64,000 nucleotides of DNA from Lithodes maja (GCA_037953745.1 JBAKBP010000708.1:124001-188000), one strand, 5' to 3'; shown: positions 1 through 11,220, counted from the first letter of the stretch. A program made the numbers and translations. Notes: a model not told the origin generated them from the sequence alone.

Positions 1-2337
1 CGCCATTCTTCCCCACCACCACCAGCACTGCCTAGGGTTGAGGACCCCCCACTTTCGGCCTATTTACCCCCTATTTCCCCCGAGAGGAGACATACTACTA
101 AAGAAAAGGGAAAAGGGAGAAAATATGTTAAAAAAGGAGCTACAAGTAGGCGCTCTTTGTTCGAGGCTCCCGCGGCTTCCACCCCTGCGGCTTCCACCCC
201 TGCCGCTCCCAGCCATACGCCCCCGCAAGTTTCCCCAGGGTCCACCCCACCTCTCCAGCCTACAACAGAGGTTCCTCATGATGTTTTCGACCTCGCATCC
301 ATACCTGCACCTACAGACACTGAACCAGTGCTGTCTACGACTCGTCGTAGGCCAAGGAGCCCCGAACCTCTGCATGAAGATGACAGAGCCTCACCTCCCA
401 CTCCTTCCCCACCTCGCCGACCTACACGCCGCCCACGCATCATTCGTTCCCCGCGAGATTATGAGGGGGGCTCTGAAGATGAAGGGCACCTCACAGACGA
501 CTCTGGCCATGATTACCTGGGTCCACCGTCAGGGCAAGATGACGGCTCTGACGACAACGACGATGACGACTTTATGGACATCGACGACCCTCAACCCAGA
601 CGCTTTGCCCAGGGCCGTCGTGCTCCTGGCCGCCCTGGCCGCCTGGCTGGCCGCCGGGCTGGGCCTGGGCGCCGTCGCGCTCCTGGCCGCCCTAGGGTTC
701 GCGCCGCCAAAGTTCGTGGGCGTGCTGCCCCCGCTGTAGCTCCTCGTCAGCGTCGCCAGAAGGACCCATTTTATATTTTCAACTGGCAGGATGTGGCTGC
801 TGATGAAGTCATTGACCCTGCTGTAACCCCTTTTGATGAGGTACAGGATGCTCCAGGAGTTACCCCAAGTTTTCCTGCAGGCCCCAATGCTCGACCACAT
901 GAGCTTTTTGAGGCATTTTTTGATAAGAAGGTTACTGACTTTGTCATACAAGAGACAAATAAGCACTACCAAGTCCAGGTTAACTTTTTTGGCAAGGTGA
1001 CCAAGGGCCACATGAAGCGGTGGACCCCAGTGACTCATCCCGAGTTCATGGTGTTCCTGGCAATCACCATGCTAATGCCTCATGTGAAGAAGCACAGGTT
1101 GGCTGACTATTGGATCACCAAAGATCTAATATCCACCCCTGCCTTCGGGAAATACATCTCTCGGGACCGGTACCTCGACATCCTCGGAGCGCTCCATCTT
1201 GTCACCAACACCGACATGCATCTCCCTGACAAACTGTGGAAGATTAGGACGTTGTACGAGATGATGAGAGAACGTTTCACGTCCTACTTCATGCCCTTCT
1301 GCAACGTCTGTATTGACGAGTCTCTTGTGCTGTTCCGGGGAAAGCTGAGCTTCAGGCAGTACATCCCCTCAAAGAGACATCGCTTTGGTATAAAGTTCTT
1401 TGTGCTGTGCGATTGCCAAACTGGCTATGTCCTGGACTTCCTGGTCTACAGCGGGAAGGAAGGGGACGTGGCAATAGACCCCCTCATTGGCTTTGGCGGA
1501 GCAGTGGTTCAAGCCATGATGAACCGGTACTTCCAAAAGAATCACGTCCTCTACACGGACAACTACTACACGTCCCCCACTCTCTCAAAGTACCTCCATG
1601 AGCGCCAGACGGGGACTGTAGGCACAGTTAGAGCAAAAAGGAAGGGCATGCCAAGTTTCCCTCCTAAAACAAAGAAAGGCGATGTCTTCAAGAAGAAGTC
1701 GGGACCCATTCTGGCTATCCACTGGCACGACCAGCGGAAGGTCAACCTCCTGAGCACCGTCCACAAGGGGGAAATGGTTGAGACTGGCAAGGTGGATCGC
1801 CGCACCCAAGTCAGGGTGACCAAGCCCGATGCTGTAATTGACTACAACATAAATATGAGGCTGGTGGACAAGTCCGACATGCAGATAGGCTTCATCGACT
1901 GTCTGCGTACCTCGTGCAGATGGTACAAAAAGTTCTTTCTGCACATGGTGGACATGTCAATGCTGAATGCCTATAATATCTACAGGCTTCGGAATCCGCG
2001 CACACCCAGGAAGTTCAGTAGCCTGCGGAGGTTCCAAAAACAGGTGTTGGTGGAGCTCCTGGACAGGTATGCTATGCCACAGAGGGCAGTGGCACAACCT
2101 GGGTGCCCCGTTCAGGACCGCATGCAGGGTGCACAGTTTGTAAATGTGCACAAGCTCGGTTACCTGCCTCTGGAACGAGATGGAGTCACCATTAGCAGAA
2201 GGCGGTGCCATGTCTGCTGGAACAGCCAGGTGAGGCCGAGGAAGCAGAAAAAGACCACCATGCAGTGTGTGGAGTGCCGGCTGTCACTATGTGCTATATC
2301 GTGCTTTGCTGAATACCACAGCAAGCAGGAGTACTAA
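1..2337 (+). CDS. piggyBac-family transposase (N-terminus cut by window edge)
   Basis: DDE-type cut-and-paste transposase that excises and inserts its element at TTAA. The frame is open from base 1 to the TAA at 2335-2337 (778 codons). The related copies show that about 126 N-terminal codons are missing. Order: proline/acidic region; a Lys/Arg-rich stretch (codons 30-52); an Asp-rich patch; a Gly-Arg-Pro-rich stretch with two AT-hook-like APGRP cores (about codons 200-245); catalytic core; and a C-terminal Cys-rich domain with CHVC, CVEC and a late Cys-His pair. The catalytic Asp candidates are in CIDES (1315), YTDNYYTSP (1558) and LVDKSD (1867/1876), matching the family triad. No stop or frameshift is seen, so the protein may be functional if the unseen 5' part is intact. 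Confidence 0.92.
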   Translation, partial: RHSSPPPPALPRVEDPPLSAYLPPISPERRHTTKEKGKGRKYVKKGATSRRSLFEAPAASTPAASTPAAPSHTPPQVSPGSTPPLQPTTEVPHDVFDLASIPAPTDTEPVLSTTRRRPRSPEPLHEDDRASPPTPSPPRRPTRRPRIIRSPRDYEGGSEDEGHLTDDSGHDYLGPPSGQDDGSDDNDDDDFMDIDDPQPRRFAQGRRAPGRPGRLAGRRAGPGRRRAPGRPRVRAAKVRGRAAPAVAPRQRRQKDPFYIFNWQDVAADEVIDPAVTPFDEVQDAPGVTPSFPAGPNARPHELFEAFFDKKVTDFVIQETNKHYQVQVNFFGKVTKGHMKRWTPVTHPEFMVFLAITMLMPHVKKHRLADYWITKDLISTPAFGKYISRDRYLDILGALHLVTNTDMHLPDKLWKIRTLYEMMRERFTSYFMPFCNVCIDESLVLFRGKLSFRQYIPSKRHRFGIKFFVLCDCQTGYVLDFLVYSGKEGDVAIDPLIGFGGAVVQAMMNRYFQKNHVLYTDNYYTSPTLSKYLHERQTGTVGTVRAKRKGMPSFPPKTKKGDVFKKKSGPILAIHWHDQRKVNLLSTVHKGEMVETGKVDRRTQVRVTKPDAVIDYNINMRLVDKSDMQIGFIDCLRTSCRWYKKFFLHMVDMSMLNAYNIYRLRNPRTPRKFSSLRRFQKQVLVELLDRYAMPQRAVAQPGCPVQDRMQGAQFVNVHKLGYLPLERDGVTISRRRCHVCWNSQVRPRKQKKTTMQCVECRLSLCAISCFAEYHSKQEY

Positions 2338-2516
2338 CTAATAATCATAGTGAAAGTACCAAAGACTGACAATATGTATGTATATAGGCAACAAGTGGAA
2401 ATAAAACAATGTACAGGTGTATTGTGATAAAAAAGTCATGTATTATGAAAACATATATAAATAAGTGAAAAAAGACAATAAATTGTATATAAAATGTTTA
2501 CAAAGCATATAACTAA

Positions 2517-3000
2517 GTGAAAGTGACACATGACATAATATTAGATGGCCAAAGTATAATAAACACCTGTGATAACGAATAATCAGTGCCTAATATAACA
2601 ATAACCTACCTCAATTACTAATAAAGTGTACCGTATCAAGTGAAAATGAGCATTATCAGTGACAGTGACACTCTCTCAAGCATATTTACCAAAGTGAAAG
2701 TGACACACAAACTAATATTAGATGGCCAAAGTATAATAAACACCTGTGATAACGAATAATCAGTGCCTAATATAACAATAACCTACCTCAATTACTAATA
2801 AAATGTACCGTATCAAGTGAAAATGAGCATTATCAGTGACAGTGACACTCTCTCAAGCATATTTACCAAAGTGAAAGTGACACACGAACTAATATTAGAT
2901 GGCCAAAGTATAATAAACACCTGTGATAACGAATAATCAGTGCCTAATATAACAATAACCTACCTCAATTACTCATAAAAACTACGGTATCGAGTGAAAA
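2517..3000. repeat. 177-bp tandem repeat in piggyBac 3' region
   Basis: The anchor ATGGCCAAAG recurs at 2545, 2722 and 2899, a spacing of exactly 177 bp. This gives about 2.7 units of AT-rich sequence after the transposase stop. The shorter relatives carry a single unit at the same place (about 15355-15490), so the block expanded in, or was lost from, one lineage. Confidence 0.9.
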
Positions 3001-3528
3001 TGTGAAATATTAGTGACAATGATAGCCTAATACACATATTTTATATAATTGGACTCCAAATAACTATAATAACATCACTATCAATACATAAAATCGCCTC
3101 CGGGAGGTAAAAAGTTTGGCGCGACGAGCCGGGGCCTGGGCCAAGGCGACGCATCCGAACGCGGGATGATTTTCACGCATAAAAATCACTCCACTTCCCG
3201 CGCTCACCATTATGCAATCACTTGGGCTAGAGACCTCTACTCAACGGCATTCTACACATGAAGGTTTGTGCAACATTTTTCTGTTTTTTTTATAACTTTG
3301 TGTAATGTATTTCAGGAGTAACATGTGAATCAACTTGGACCAAAATTCCTGAAAACCCCCGGACACAGAGTACAGTTTCGATATTCCCTAGCCGGGGTTG
3401 GAGGGTTAAGCCAGAGTCACACGAGCCCTTTTACGAGCAATTTTTACGAGAAATTATGGTCTGGAAGCTTTAAAAATTACACTTTATCAGAATTCAGCCG
3501 GCTAACATAATCTACCTTCAATCTAGTT

Positions 3529-3936
3529 GTTGTTGTTCCGCAGACTGCCTGGCCGAACAGCCCCAAGGCCCCGATCAAGGCCAAGGCCATAACCGAGCGC
3601 CCCCACAGAACCCTCCCTGCCTACCACAATAAAGCCTGGGTGACCGAAGCCACTCCATGGCGGGGAGCTGAGGAGGGTGCGGAAACGCCCGGGAAACCAA
3701 AGCCCCACCCAGGGCCCTGTGCCCCCCAGCAATTATGAAGAGAAAGTAGAGGGGCAAAGGAAAAATGTGATGCTTTGGCTTCCAATCTTGGTAGATTGGG
3801 AGGTCAATCCATGGAAGAGACGCCGTCACTTGAGATCTAGAAAATATATAAGTACTGTAAAAGGAACAGTCAGAGTAAGCTATGCGTATGGCAGAGAACG
3901 CTTAACTCTCACTCTGATAGACCATCCCATCACCAC
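3529..3936 (-). mobile_element. SINE-L short retroposon
   Basis: Full-length-looking copy of a roughly 410-bp family. On the minus strand it starts with a head near GATGGGMTGGTCTATCAGAG and ends with a tail (GGGGCTGTTCGGCCAGGCAG) followed by CAA repeats. The tail matches the 3' end of LINE-A at 43690-43750. The body carries GAGTGGCTTCGGTC, also present in the LINE-A 5' region at 40005. Confidence 0.75.
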
Positions 3937-4093
3937 ATGACTAGAACCCATTCCTCTCAGCATCAGCTAGGAAAGGGCCCTAGAAAGCCGCCTTTGGCGG
4001 GGAGATAGCTCCCCTATTTCAACCCCTTTCGGGGTTGGGCACCTGCCCAATACCGATACCAGTGCGAAAAAGTCCCGAAATAATTATTATGTT

Positions 4094-4708
4094 CTCTCCA
4101 CTAACCTTGCTAAGGCAGCCTCCCAGAAGCTGGGTGTGCTCAACCGCCTTAGAGGGTTCTTTTCCCCTGCACAGCTTCTTGCTCTGTACAGGGGCATAGT
4201 GCGCCCTTGTATTGAGTATTGTTCACATGTGTGGGGAGGTTCCTCTCACACCGCTCTCCTAGACAAAGTTGAAAGGAAGGCCTTTCGTATCATTAACTCC
4301 CGTCCACTCACCAACTCTCTGCAATCTCTCTCTCTCGCTATTCTATCGCTACTATAATAATCAGTGTTCCTCAGAGCTATCCCAGTGCATACCACCTCCT
4401 TTACGTAGGGCACATGGTACCCGTCTTGCAACTCAATCCCACCCCTACTCTGTGCAACTCTCCAACCCAAGAGTGAAACGTTACTTTCAAACTTTCTTCT
4501 ACTCAACAGCTGAGCTCTGGAACTCTCTCCCAGAATCAGTCTTTCCCTCTTCCTATGACTTAAATTGCTTCAAACTCCGTGTGTCCAGGCATTTTGGCTC
4601 GAACGTCCCTTGATTTTGGCCCTGTCACTCTTTCAACTATGGGGGAGGCACTCGCTATAGGCGATTATGCCTTTTGCCTCCCTCAATCACATAGGGAAAA
4701 AAAAAAAA
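4094..4708 (+). pseudogene. CR1/jockey-type LINE 3' fragment with poly-A tail
   Basis: The translation gives the C-terminal part of a reverse transcriptase ORF (LALYRGIVRPCIEYCSHVWG and following), then about 90 bp of 3' UTR and an A-run at 4698. A longer copy at 58430-59320 is nearly identical. This copy lacks about 20 bp present there (near 4336), which shifts the frame. It is a 5'-truncated dead insertion. Confidence 0.85.
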
Positions 4709-4724
4709 AAAAAAAAAAATTACT

Positions 4725-4840
4725 CCTAAACTCGATCAATGAAATTAACAAACACATGTAGCAGTCCGGGAATTCGAACCCAGGACGCTCACACCGAAAA
4801 TCAACACACTTATGCATTGCACCACGAAGACAGTTGAGAC
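4725..4840 (-). mobile_element. tRNA-derived SINE fragment (T2 family)
   Basis: Reverse complement contains a B-box-like GGTTCGAATTCC-type motif and an A-box-like GTGGTGCAATG, with the family tail ATTTCATTGATCGAG. Related copies lie at 6185-6325, 30885-30990, 32208-32310, 32530-32640 and 56455-56600. Confidence 0.65.
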
Positions 4841-4916
4841 ATATGAGAAAAAACTTGCTCATGGAAAATTGACGGAAAAAGCGCTCGTGTGACAGCGGAT
4901 TTACTGAGTTCTATTG

Positions 4917-5002
4917 CCGCTCGGTTATGGCCTTGGCCTTGCTCAGGACCTTGAGGCTGCTCGGCCAGACAGCCCGGGGAACAGCAACAACAACAACAAC
5001 TT
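4917..5002 (+). mobile_element. SINE-L / LINE-A 3' tail fragment
   Basis: Plus-strand tail: GGTTATGGCCTTGGCCTTGC, then a CTGCTCGGCCAGACAGC-type block and CAA repeats ending at 5002. The wording is closer to SINE-L than to LINE-A. Confidence 0.7.
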
Positions 5003-5296
5003 CCTCATTCGTCTGTCTATCCTTCATGTAGATACACCATGGTCTAAAATCAGAGAAACCAAGTAACCATAAGCCAGCCAGCATATGGATCCAGCATTCA
5101 TTTGTATTCCCCCGCGCAGATAGGTAAACAACAAGAACGGTGCATTCTGGGAGTCAACGCAAGTCACCCTTAAAATTAAAATGACATCATATTGAGGGGA
5201 TTAATTTAGTTTCATTTACCACTTTGATTCTCAGAGGTGTTTCGTAATTTGATTTTTTTTTTTTTTTTTAGCCAGAATAAAGAGCCTCAATTGTAC

Positions 5297-5907
5297 TTAA
5301 GGGGGGTCATCGGCTTTTTTTTTTATCTTTCTCTCCTTTTCTCTCTTTCCCTGGCTTGTATCCATTCGGCCCCATTCAGCCAACTGTTTTTAGACTTTTA
5401 TGTCGATTTCTTCCTGGCAAGCGATAGCGAGCCAGCATTGTATGGAGAAATCCGGCTTCACCGGAGACATTTTTCTATCGAAAAATGTACAAATTTAGCT
5501 TCCTGTCAAAACAAAAATACTGTATATATATGCTGGCTCGCTACCGCTCGCCAGGAAAATATTGACACCTGGATGGGGGTAAACGTCTTAACCCTCTCCG
5601 ACATATGACGCAATTTTGAGCCTATTAGGGATACAGTACTGTAAAGCCTTGTTACCATCAGGGGTATTTAGAAACCTTTAGTTTAGTTACTTCAACCTCT
5701 GCAGTTGTCTTTGAGTTAGCTGTGGGCAGAGAACTAATTTTGGAGAGGTAATTATAAGAGAGAGAACTCTATTTCTTATTGCTAATCTGGCAACCTCTGC
5801 GTCATATGTGTGTGAAAGGGTTAAAACAGTAGGCTGAATGGGGCCCAATGGATAAAAGCCAAAGAGAGGGAGAGAAAGGTTAAATAAAGCAAGGTGGGCT
5901 CCCTTAA
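5297..5907. mobile_element. MITE-D foldback element (TTAA ends), split by MITE-C
   Basis: The outer TTAA sites are at 5297 and 5904. The arms are long inverted repeats: a CT-rich arm with CCATTCGGCCCCATTCAGCC at the left, its complement at the right. A central stem reads TTTTCTATCGAAAAATGTAC. A second TTAA element (5588-5824) sits in an internal TTAA, exactly where the intact copy at 16565-16959 has an unbroken CGTCTTAAAACAG. No protein is coded. Confidence 0.85.
5588..5824 (-). mobile_element. MITE-C (piggyBac-type, TTAA TSD)
   Basis: About 230 bp between two TTAA sites, with ends CCCTCTCCGACATATGACGC and its imperfect inverse. The interior matches 18961-19195 in opposite orientation, and a truncated copy lies at 45405-45566. 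Confidence 0.85.
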
Positions 5908-6568
5908 GGGGGATGATGCTTTTGTTGTGATTTACATTAAAGATAAGAGGTTTAGCTACATGGGAAGATGGGAGGCTTATCTGTTTTGAAGAGGGGGACA
6001 GATATCACCTTTATCTTTTTTATCAGTTCCTTCAGAGCCGTAAATAGGTGCGAGTAAAGCTGGTATCACACAAACACTTTTTACCTCAAAATTTATCCTC
6101 AACACTCATCTGGCAGCTTATGAGGTAACTTTTAAAATTGTGTTTTATCGCCTAAATTTATATATTCATATTGTTTTCACCAACCCACCAATCAATTTAC
6201 AAATAAACCTAACTAATGAAATCAATGCAAGTAATGAATACATGTGGTACTCCAAGGACTCGAACATAGGATATTCACACCGAAATTCCTTACACTAAGC
6301 ACTAGGCTATCAAGACAGTGTTGTTATTGTTCAATTCCACCGACTGTCTGGCCGAGCAGTCCCGAGTCTGGTTGACTGAAGCCGCGCCAGATGCTCGGGT
6401 CCTCGAAGGGGCCAGGGTGAGATGAGATCTGTCTCTGAGAGGGTAGCGGGGGAGGGGATCATCAGCCTATGAGTCTAGTTTGTGATTCCAGTGCAAAATA
6501 TCCCAGAAATTTTACCAGAAAATGTTTGACCATCGAACATTGATGATAAAAAATCTTGTTGATACCCC
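5908..6568. other. No gene seen; degraded SINE pieces
   Basis: This stretch holds a T2 tRNA-SINE fragment (6185-6325, minus) and a degraded SINE-L-like tail (6330-6480, GTCTGGCCGAGCAGTCCC). No open frame, splice-like exon or RNA gene was recognised. Confidence 0.6.
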
Positions 6569-6960
6569 CTTAAGTTTGAGTGAGAGAGAGAGAGAGGGAA
6601 AGATTGATTTAGAGAGAGATTGAGATTAATTTAGAGAGAAAGATTGAGATTGATTTAGGGAGAGAGAGATTGAAATAGATTTAGAGAGACATTGAGATTG
6701 ATTGAGAGAGAGAGAGATTGAGATCGATTTAGAGAGAGAGAGATTGATTTAGAGAGAAATGGCTGAATAAATTGTATACAAATGTGTTTTAGAGAACTAC
6801 CAGTTTTAATATTACCAATACTGTATCTTAATTCATTTTATACTTAGATACTCTCATCATGAAAGAGAAAGAACTATCGGTATTGCTAGTACCATAACTC
6901 TTAACTTATTGTCCTTTGGGGAGAGAGAGAGAGAGAGAGAGAGAAAAGAAATAGTACTGT
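6569..6960. repeat. GA-rich simple repeats
   Basis: Runs of GAGAGA with GATTTAGAGAGAGATTGA-type units (6569-6765), and a pure (GA)n tract near 6919-6945. The next 330 bp, to 7297, are AT-rich with nothing recognised. Confidence 0.9.
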
Positions 6961-7297
6961 ACATAACTCTACAAAGGAATCCATGAATATACAATTAGAA
7001 TAAGTATCAGACAAAAACCCTCACATTCTCTGACTCATAAACTACCCATTAATCTGTTAACTGTGTATTGTCAACTGTCACAAAGAACCAGCTAAGCCTA
7101 TCAGTTTATGTAATGGTCTGTGATGCCAGTTGTTCAATAAGTGTTTTTATATATCCCCAGTTAATTGATTGGAATATTTTTGTATGTAAAGAATTACTAT
7201 ATTTTTCAAGTGGCAAGTACTGTTTGTTCATCTTTGTTTTTTGTTTATATTTTAACTGATCATTTTTATTTCAACTTATACAACTTGATATCCCCTA

Positions 7298-7859
7298 TTC
7301 TTCTTCCCTTATCTCCCTTTCACTCTCCTTCCTTCTCCCTACCTTCTCTCTCTCCCCCTCCCTCCTCCACCCTCTCTTCTCCCCCTCCCTCTCTCTCTCC
7401 CCCCCCTCTCTCTCTCTCCCCCTCCCTTCTCTATTCCTCCTTTTCCTCCTTCCTCTCTTCTCCCCCTCCCTCTCCTCCCTCTCTTCTCCCCTTCTCTATT
7501 CCTCCCCTTCCCTTCTCTATTCCTCCCCTTCCCTTCCTCCCCCTCCCTTCTCTCCCTTCCTTTCCTCACTCCCCTCTCTTCTCAATTCCCCCTTCTCTTC
7601 CTACTCCTTCCCCTATCTCTCTCTCAGCCTCCTACCCCTCCCCCCTTTGTCTTTCTCCCCCTCCCTTCCTCCCTATATGCCCCCCCCCTCTCTCTCTCTC
7701 CCCCCCCCCCCCCCACCCATCTCCCCACTCCTCAAAGATATGTTTAGTTTACCATCTCCGTTTTTCTATTGGCCTCAGTACTGTATTTCCTTTACAGTGT
7801 ACAGAGTGTCAGCATCCAAAACATACATTTCAGATAACTTATATAGGCCTACCGGTACA

Positions 7860-7908
<49 letters not shown>

Positions 7909-7941
7909 GTTTATGCAATTACTGTACTATATGCTGTCTTC

Positions 7942-8004
<63 letters not shown>

Positions 8005-8005
8005 C
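7298..8005. repeat. CT-rich, (TG)n and (TC)n simple sequence
   Basis: A long pyrimidine tract (7298-7735) is followed by (TG)n at 7872-7905 and (TC)n at 7946-8003. Long frames here encode only Ser/Pro/Leu runs and are composition artefacts. From 8006 to 8573 nothing is recognised. Confidence 0.95.
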
Positions 8006-8573
8006 ACACACACACACCATACCCCCCTCCCCCTCCCCCTATCACATACCCTCTGTGTTCACCCCATCCCCTCATTACTAAACCATAGTACCCTGACCCA
8101 AACTAGTCTATTCCCACCATTTTGCTATACTGTATATGGGATTCATTTCTGGTCATTTTGATATCAGGACACAGCTTACAAATCACCTCCTAGGGCTTTG
8201 CAAGGAATGGACTATTAAATCTACCGGTACTGTAGTTAGTGATTGTGTTTTGAGGAGAATGACAGGTAAACATGTCAGATTATATATCCAGGATTTGCAG
8301 AATATTTAGTATGTATATAGTATACTGTACAGTTACTGTATATGTAAAAACTTTGTGATTTGAGAAGATAACATACTGCAGTGCTTTACTTACACTACCA
8401 AATAATTATAACTGAACACAAAAACAGTATCTAGGCATACTGAAAACAAAATAAAATCAAAAAATATTCATGGTTTAATTTAAAAGAAAATTTTACACTG
8501 CTTAGTAGGAAACTATATTTGTAATTTAAATGACACATTTGCTTAGTTAATGAGTTTTAGAAATATGATGACA

Positions 8574-8791
8574 CATAGACTACAGTAGATCTGGACTGGA
8601 CACGAAAATGGAACTTTGCAGTAAGGGACCCAAAATTGGAGAACGAACCCCCCAAGTTCGAACCTCGAACCCGTGAAAATATCACATTTTCGTGGTTTCG
8701 AGGTTCGAACTTGGGGTTTCATTCTCCGATTTTGGGTCCCTTACTGCAAAGTTCCATTTTCGTGTCCAGTCCAGATCTACTGTAGTCTATG
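8574..8791. repeat. 218-bp near-perfect hairpin (inverted repeat)
   Basis: The left arm 8574-8680 pairs with 8686-8791 around a loop of about 5 bases (ATCAC). Only a few mismatches interrupt the roughly 106-bp stem. The outer edges are CATAGACTACAGTAGATC and its complement. It has no TTAA or TA duplication and no coding frame. See findings for a possible small-RNA role. Confidence 0.9.
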
Positions 8792-9745
8792 GATGACATA
8801 ATCAGAAACTGTTCAAATTGTGGTTGGAGGATTACAGTACTGTATAAGGTAATCTATTGACTATGAGGGGTGGAGGCCGGGGAAAGAGCTACAACCCTCG
8901 AACAGTTGGCACGGTATGTAAAAAGTAACGTATGTGAGTAATATGTATGTACAGTATGTGGTTTAGAGATATATACGTATACAGTAATTGAAATTGTGGC
9001 TCAACCATGTGTACCCCAATGCAGTTCTGAAAGAGGCCAAGTCAGAAGGACAGAATTAGCACTATGGAAACCTGAAGTTACCGTGTATTAGAATTTGGCA
9101 TGGTTAAATGTATTATATGTATTATACCATTACTTAAACCAGATTCTGTAAGGCTAATGTTGCCCACAAATCCAGGTTTAGTTTTGGGGTGTACTTCCCC
9201 TTGATGGGTTGCCTGTCAAAGCTGGGGAGTCCCATCCTGCTGCCCTCTTTATTAATTATATATTGACAAGTGTAAGATGAGAGTTGCATGTTGTAACTCA
9301 GTGGTCTGGTTAAACTATTCATCAAATAAAAAAGAAAAAGAAGACAAGTGTAAGACTCCTTTCCACTAATCTAACGTTGAGAGTAAATCTGGGGAATTTC
9401 TGTGAGTGTTAAATCTTGCCACTGGTTTGTGTATATACATACATGTATGTATGTATGTTTATATTCAGGCACATACCCTATAGCTGGGGGTGGCCGACTC
9501 GAGATAAGGGTCCGGCACCACTTTCGCGTTCCCTCAACCCTCTCTCTGTCTCGTCTAGTAGGTGAATTTTACAAGGGGAGGAGGATTCCTAGCCCCTGCC
9601 CCCAAAAGGAAAAGTAGGACAGTAAAAGAAACAGACAGCAATGGCTAAGGTTGGGTAGAGGATGCCAAACCGCACTCTGGATACGAGCAGCTCTCACCCA
9701 ACATTAATACAGTACATACATATAGTATTGTACATACATAAACAT
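8792..9745. other. No gene seen
   Basis: AT-rich intergenic or intronic sequence. A segment at about 9470-9690 (TCCGGCACCACTTTCGCG and following) looks like part of a dispersed repeat, but no second copy is in the window. Short ATGT repeats lie near 9440. No exon of the transporter was found. Confidence 0.5.
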
Positions 9746-10400
9746 ACATAACATTTTAAGACTGAGTGCTCCACACATACGTGCAGTTTCAGTCTCTTGT
9801 CCTAATGGCGGCATTCCAGGCAACCCTGTTAAGGGCTGCTTCACTTGTCAAATTTTTGGATTTGAGATCGTCACGTATAGTCCGATCCCAGGTCTTCCTC
9901 GGTCCACCCCTTGGTGCAGCTCCCTCCACAATCACAGACCTGCATTTTATTCACCCAATTTTGTTCATCCATTCTCTCCACATGTCTATACCATGTACTT
10001 AAATTTAAAGACCAAGTGCGATTCGGGTCTCACATCCTAATGGCGGTGCTCCAGGTAGCCCTGCTCAGAGCTACCTCACTTGCCAGGTTGTTTAATTCTT
10101 AGATCAGACCATATGATCTGATCCCATGTCTTTCTTGGTCTGCCCTTTGGTGCAGCTCCCTCCACGTTCACTGATTTGCATCTTTTTACCCAACTTAGTT
10201 CATCCATCCTCTCCATGTGACCAAACCATCCATTCAAGCCTACTAGTATGCATCTCATCACCGATTCTCTTGATAACCTAACCGTCTCCTCCCATACATC
10301 CATCTCCCCCTTCTCATCTCATTACATTCTTTTCTGTTGATATTATCCACTTTAACAAGCCACATTTGTGAAGCATATGTCATTGCCCTTCTTACCTTAT
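9746..10400 (-). pseudogene. RTE-like LINE C-terminal fragments, two in tandem
   Basis: The reverse complement encodes the end of an RTE-like ORF (residues such as RVAWNAAI and the GAAPRG block). One piece (9746-9990) matches the copy at 47339-47540 closely. The second piece (10015-10400) is more diverged and frame-broken. Both are 5'-truncated relics. Confidence 0.8.
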
Positions 10401-10808
10401 TGTGTATGGTGTGAATGCAGGGGTGACCATAACCTGTGATTTGCATTCTATCCCACTGGTCAGAGAAGTAGTTTTTTGTCTTGTATGAGTCTGTGTGTGT
10501 TATGTGTATTATTTGTCCCATAATTTTAGTTATACCCTGTAAAGATAGCTTCATACGGGAATGATTAATTTTTAGCACAGATCGATTAACATACAGTATT
10601 TAGTTTTAAGTTCGTACCTGGAGTTGATGACGATCACATACAAATCAGATAATTGAAGGAAAAAATATGATGAAAAAATGAAAGCCAAAATTGTTGACAG
10701 ACTAGAAATACACTAACAAAAAAAAAACTAACTACAGTACTGCATTGTACTACAGTACTTTACTCTTTATTTTACCACCAGCTTCAACAAGTTTCTCCAA
10801 CATTTCAG

Positions 10809-11001
10809 GATGGTCCCCAGCAAGGCAACAACAGCCAGGGTTCAACATGGCGTGGTGCGTGGAAGAAGATGCGTATACTGGTGCCCTTCATGTGGCCCAA
10901 GAAGAGTGTCCTACTACAACTGGCTGTGTTGATGTGTCTGCTGCTACTGCTGGTGGGGAGAGTAGCCAATGTCTTCGTGCCCATTTACTACAAACTCATT
11001 G
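10809..11001 (+). CDS. ABCB6: ABCB6/HMT-1-like half ABC transporter, exon A
   Basis: Earliest exon seen. Acceptor TTTCAG ends at 10808 and donor GTACGT starts at 11002. It enters in phase 0 and leaves with one base. The 64 codons give a basic juxtamembrane stretch (WRGAWKKMRILVPFMWPKKS), a leucine-rich membrane helix, and NVFVPIYYKLI, the conserved start of the ABC transmembrane domain. The match to the ABCB6 linker before its core domain is clear. Known family members are half transporters acting as homodimers in mitochondrial, endolysosomal or plasma membranes, linked to porphyrin or heavy-metal/thiol-conjugate transport. The substrate in this species is not deducible. Upstream TMD0 exons are not in the window. 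Confidence 0.9.
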
Positions 11002-11054
11002 GTACGTAGTTAATAATATGGTGCCATTTTTATATTCCATGGCAATAAAGTCTT

Positions 11055-11220
11055 TATCTTAGCACTGTCTTGGTATGGCACTGCCGAGGCTGGTGGGGTG
11101 CGGATAGGTGCCACAGGGGACTGAGACTTAGCTGGGCGCTGTTTGGCACCACACCTGTGTCGGCAACAGTGTTTGCATGTTGGAGCAGTGTTGGGGCAGG
11201 ACTTTATTGTTCTATAGTTC
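11055..11220. repeat. Dispersed repeat R3
   Basis: Sequence with CTTGGTATGGCACTGCCGAG and a trailing GGCAGGACTTTATTG. Diverged relatives occur at 11668-11870, 12296-12420, 52480-52600 and 52830-53060. No coding potential. Class unknown. Confidence 0.5.

Larger units (their letters stand above)
1..3409 (+). mobile_element. piggyBac-like DNA transposon, 5' end outside window
   Basis: The right end is seen as CCGGGGTTGGAGGG followed by TTAA (3406-3409), the piggyBac target and TSD. The same end closes two shorter relatives at 15917 and 16956, which show the missing left end: TTAA, then CCC and GGTACACG-type repeats. The element holds a long transposase frame and an AT-rich 3' region with 177-bp tandem repeats. 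Several AATAAA-type signals follow the stop codon. Confidence 0.9.
3416..4893. repeat. possible DNA transposon with GTCACACGAGC inverted ends
   Basis: The outer sequences at 3416 (GTCACACGAGC) and 4883-4893 (its reverse complement) continue as imperfect inverted repeats for about 35 bp. The interior contains SINE-L, a LINE fragment and a tRNA-SINE that look like later insertions. No target duplication or transposase is evident, so this is only a candidate unit. Confidence 0.35.

Noticed and set aside
5237..5608. 123-codon frame with a hydrophobic stretch as a transporter TMD0 exon
   Set aside because: It lies in the arm of MITE-D, matches the non-coding copy at 16565-16959, and lacks splice sites.
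7165..8161. Pro/Ser-rich frames in the CT, TG and TC tracts
   Set aside because: Open only because of simple-sequence composition; no start context, splice sites or domain.
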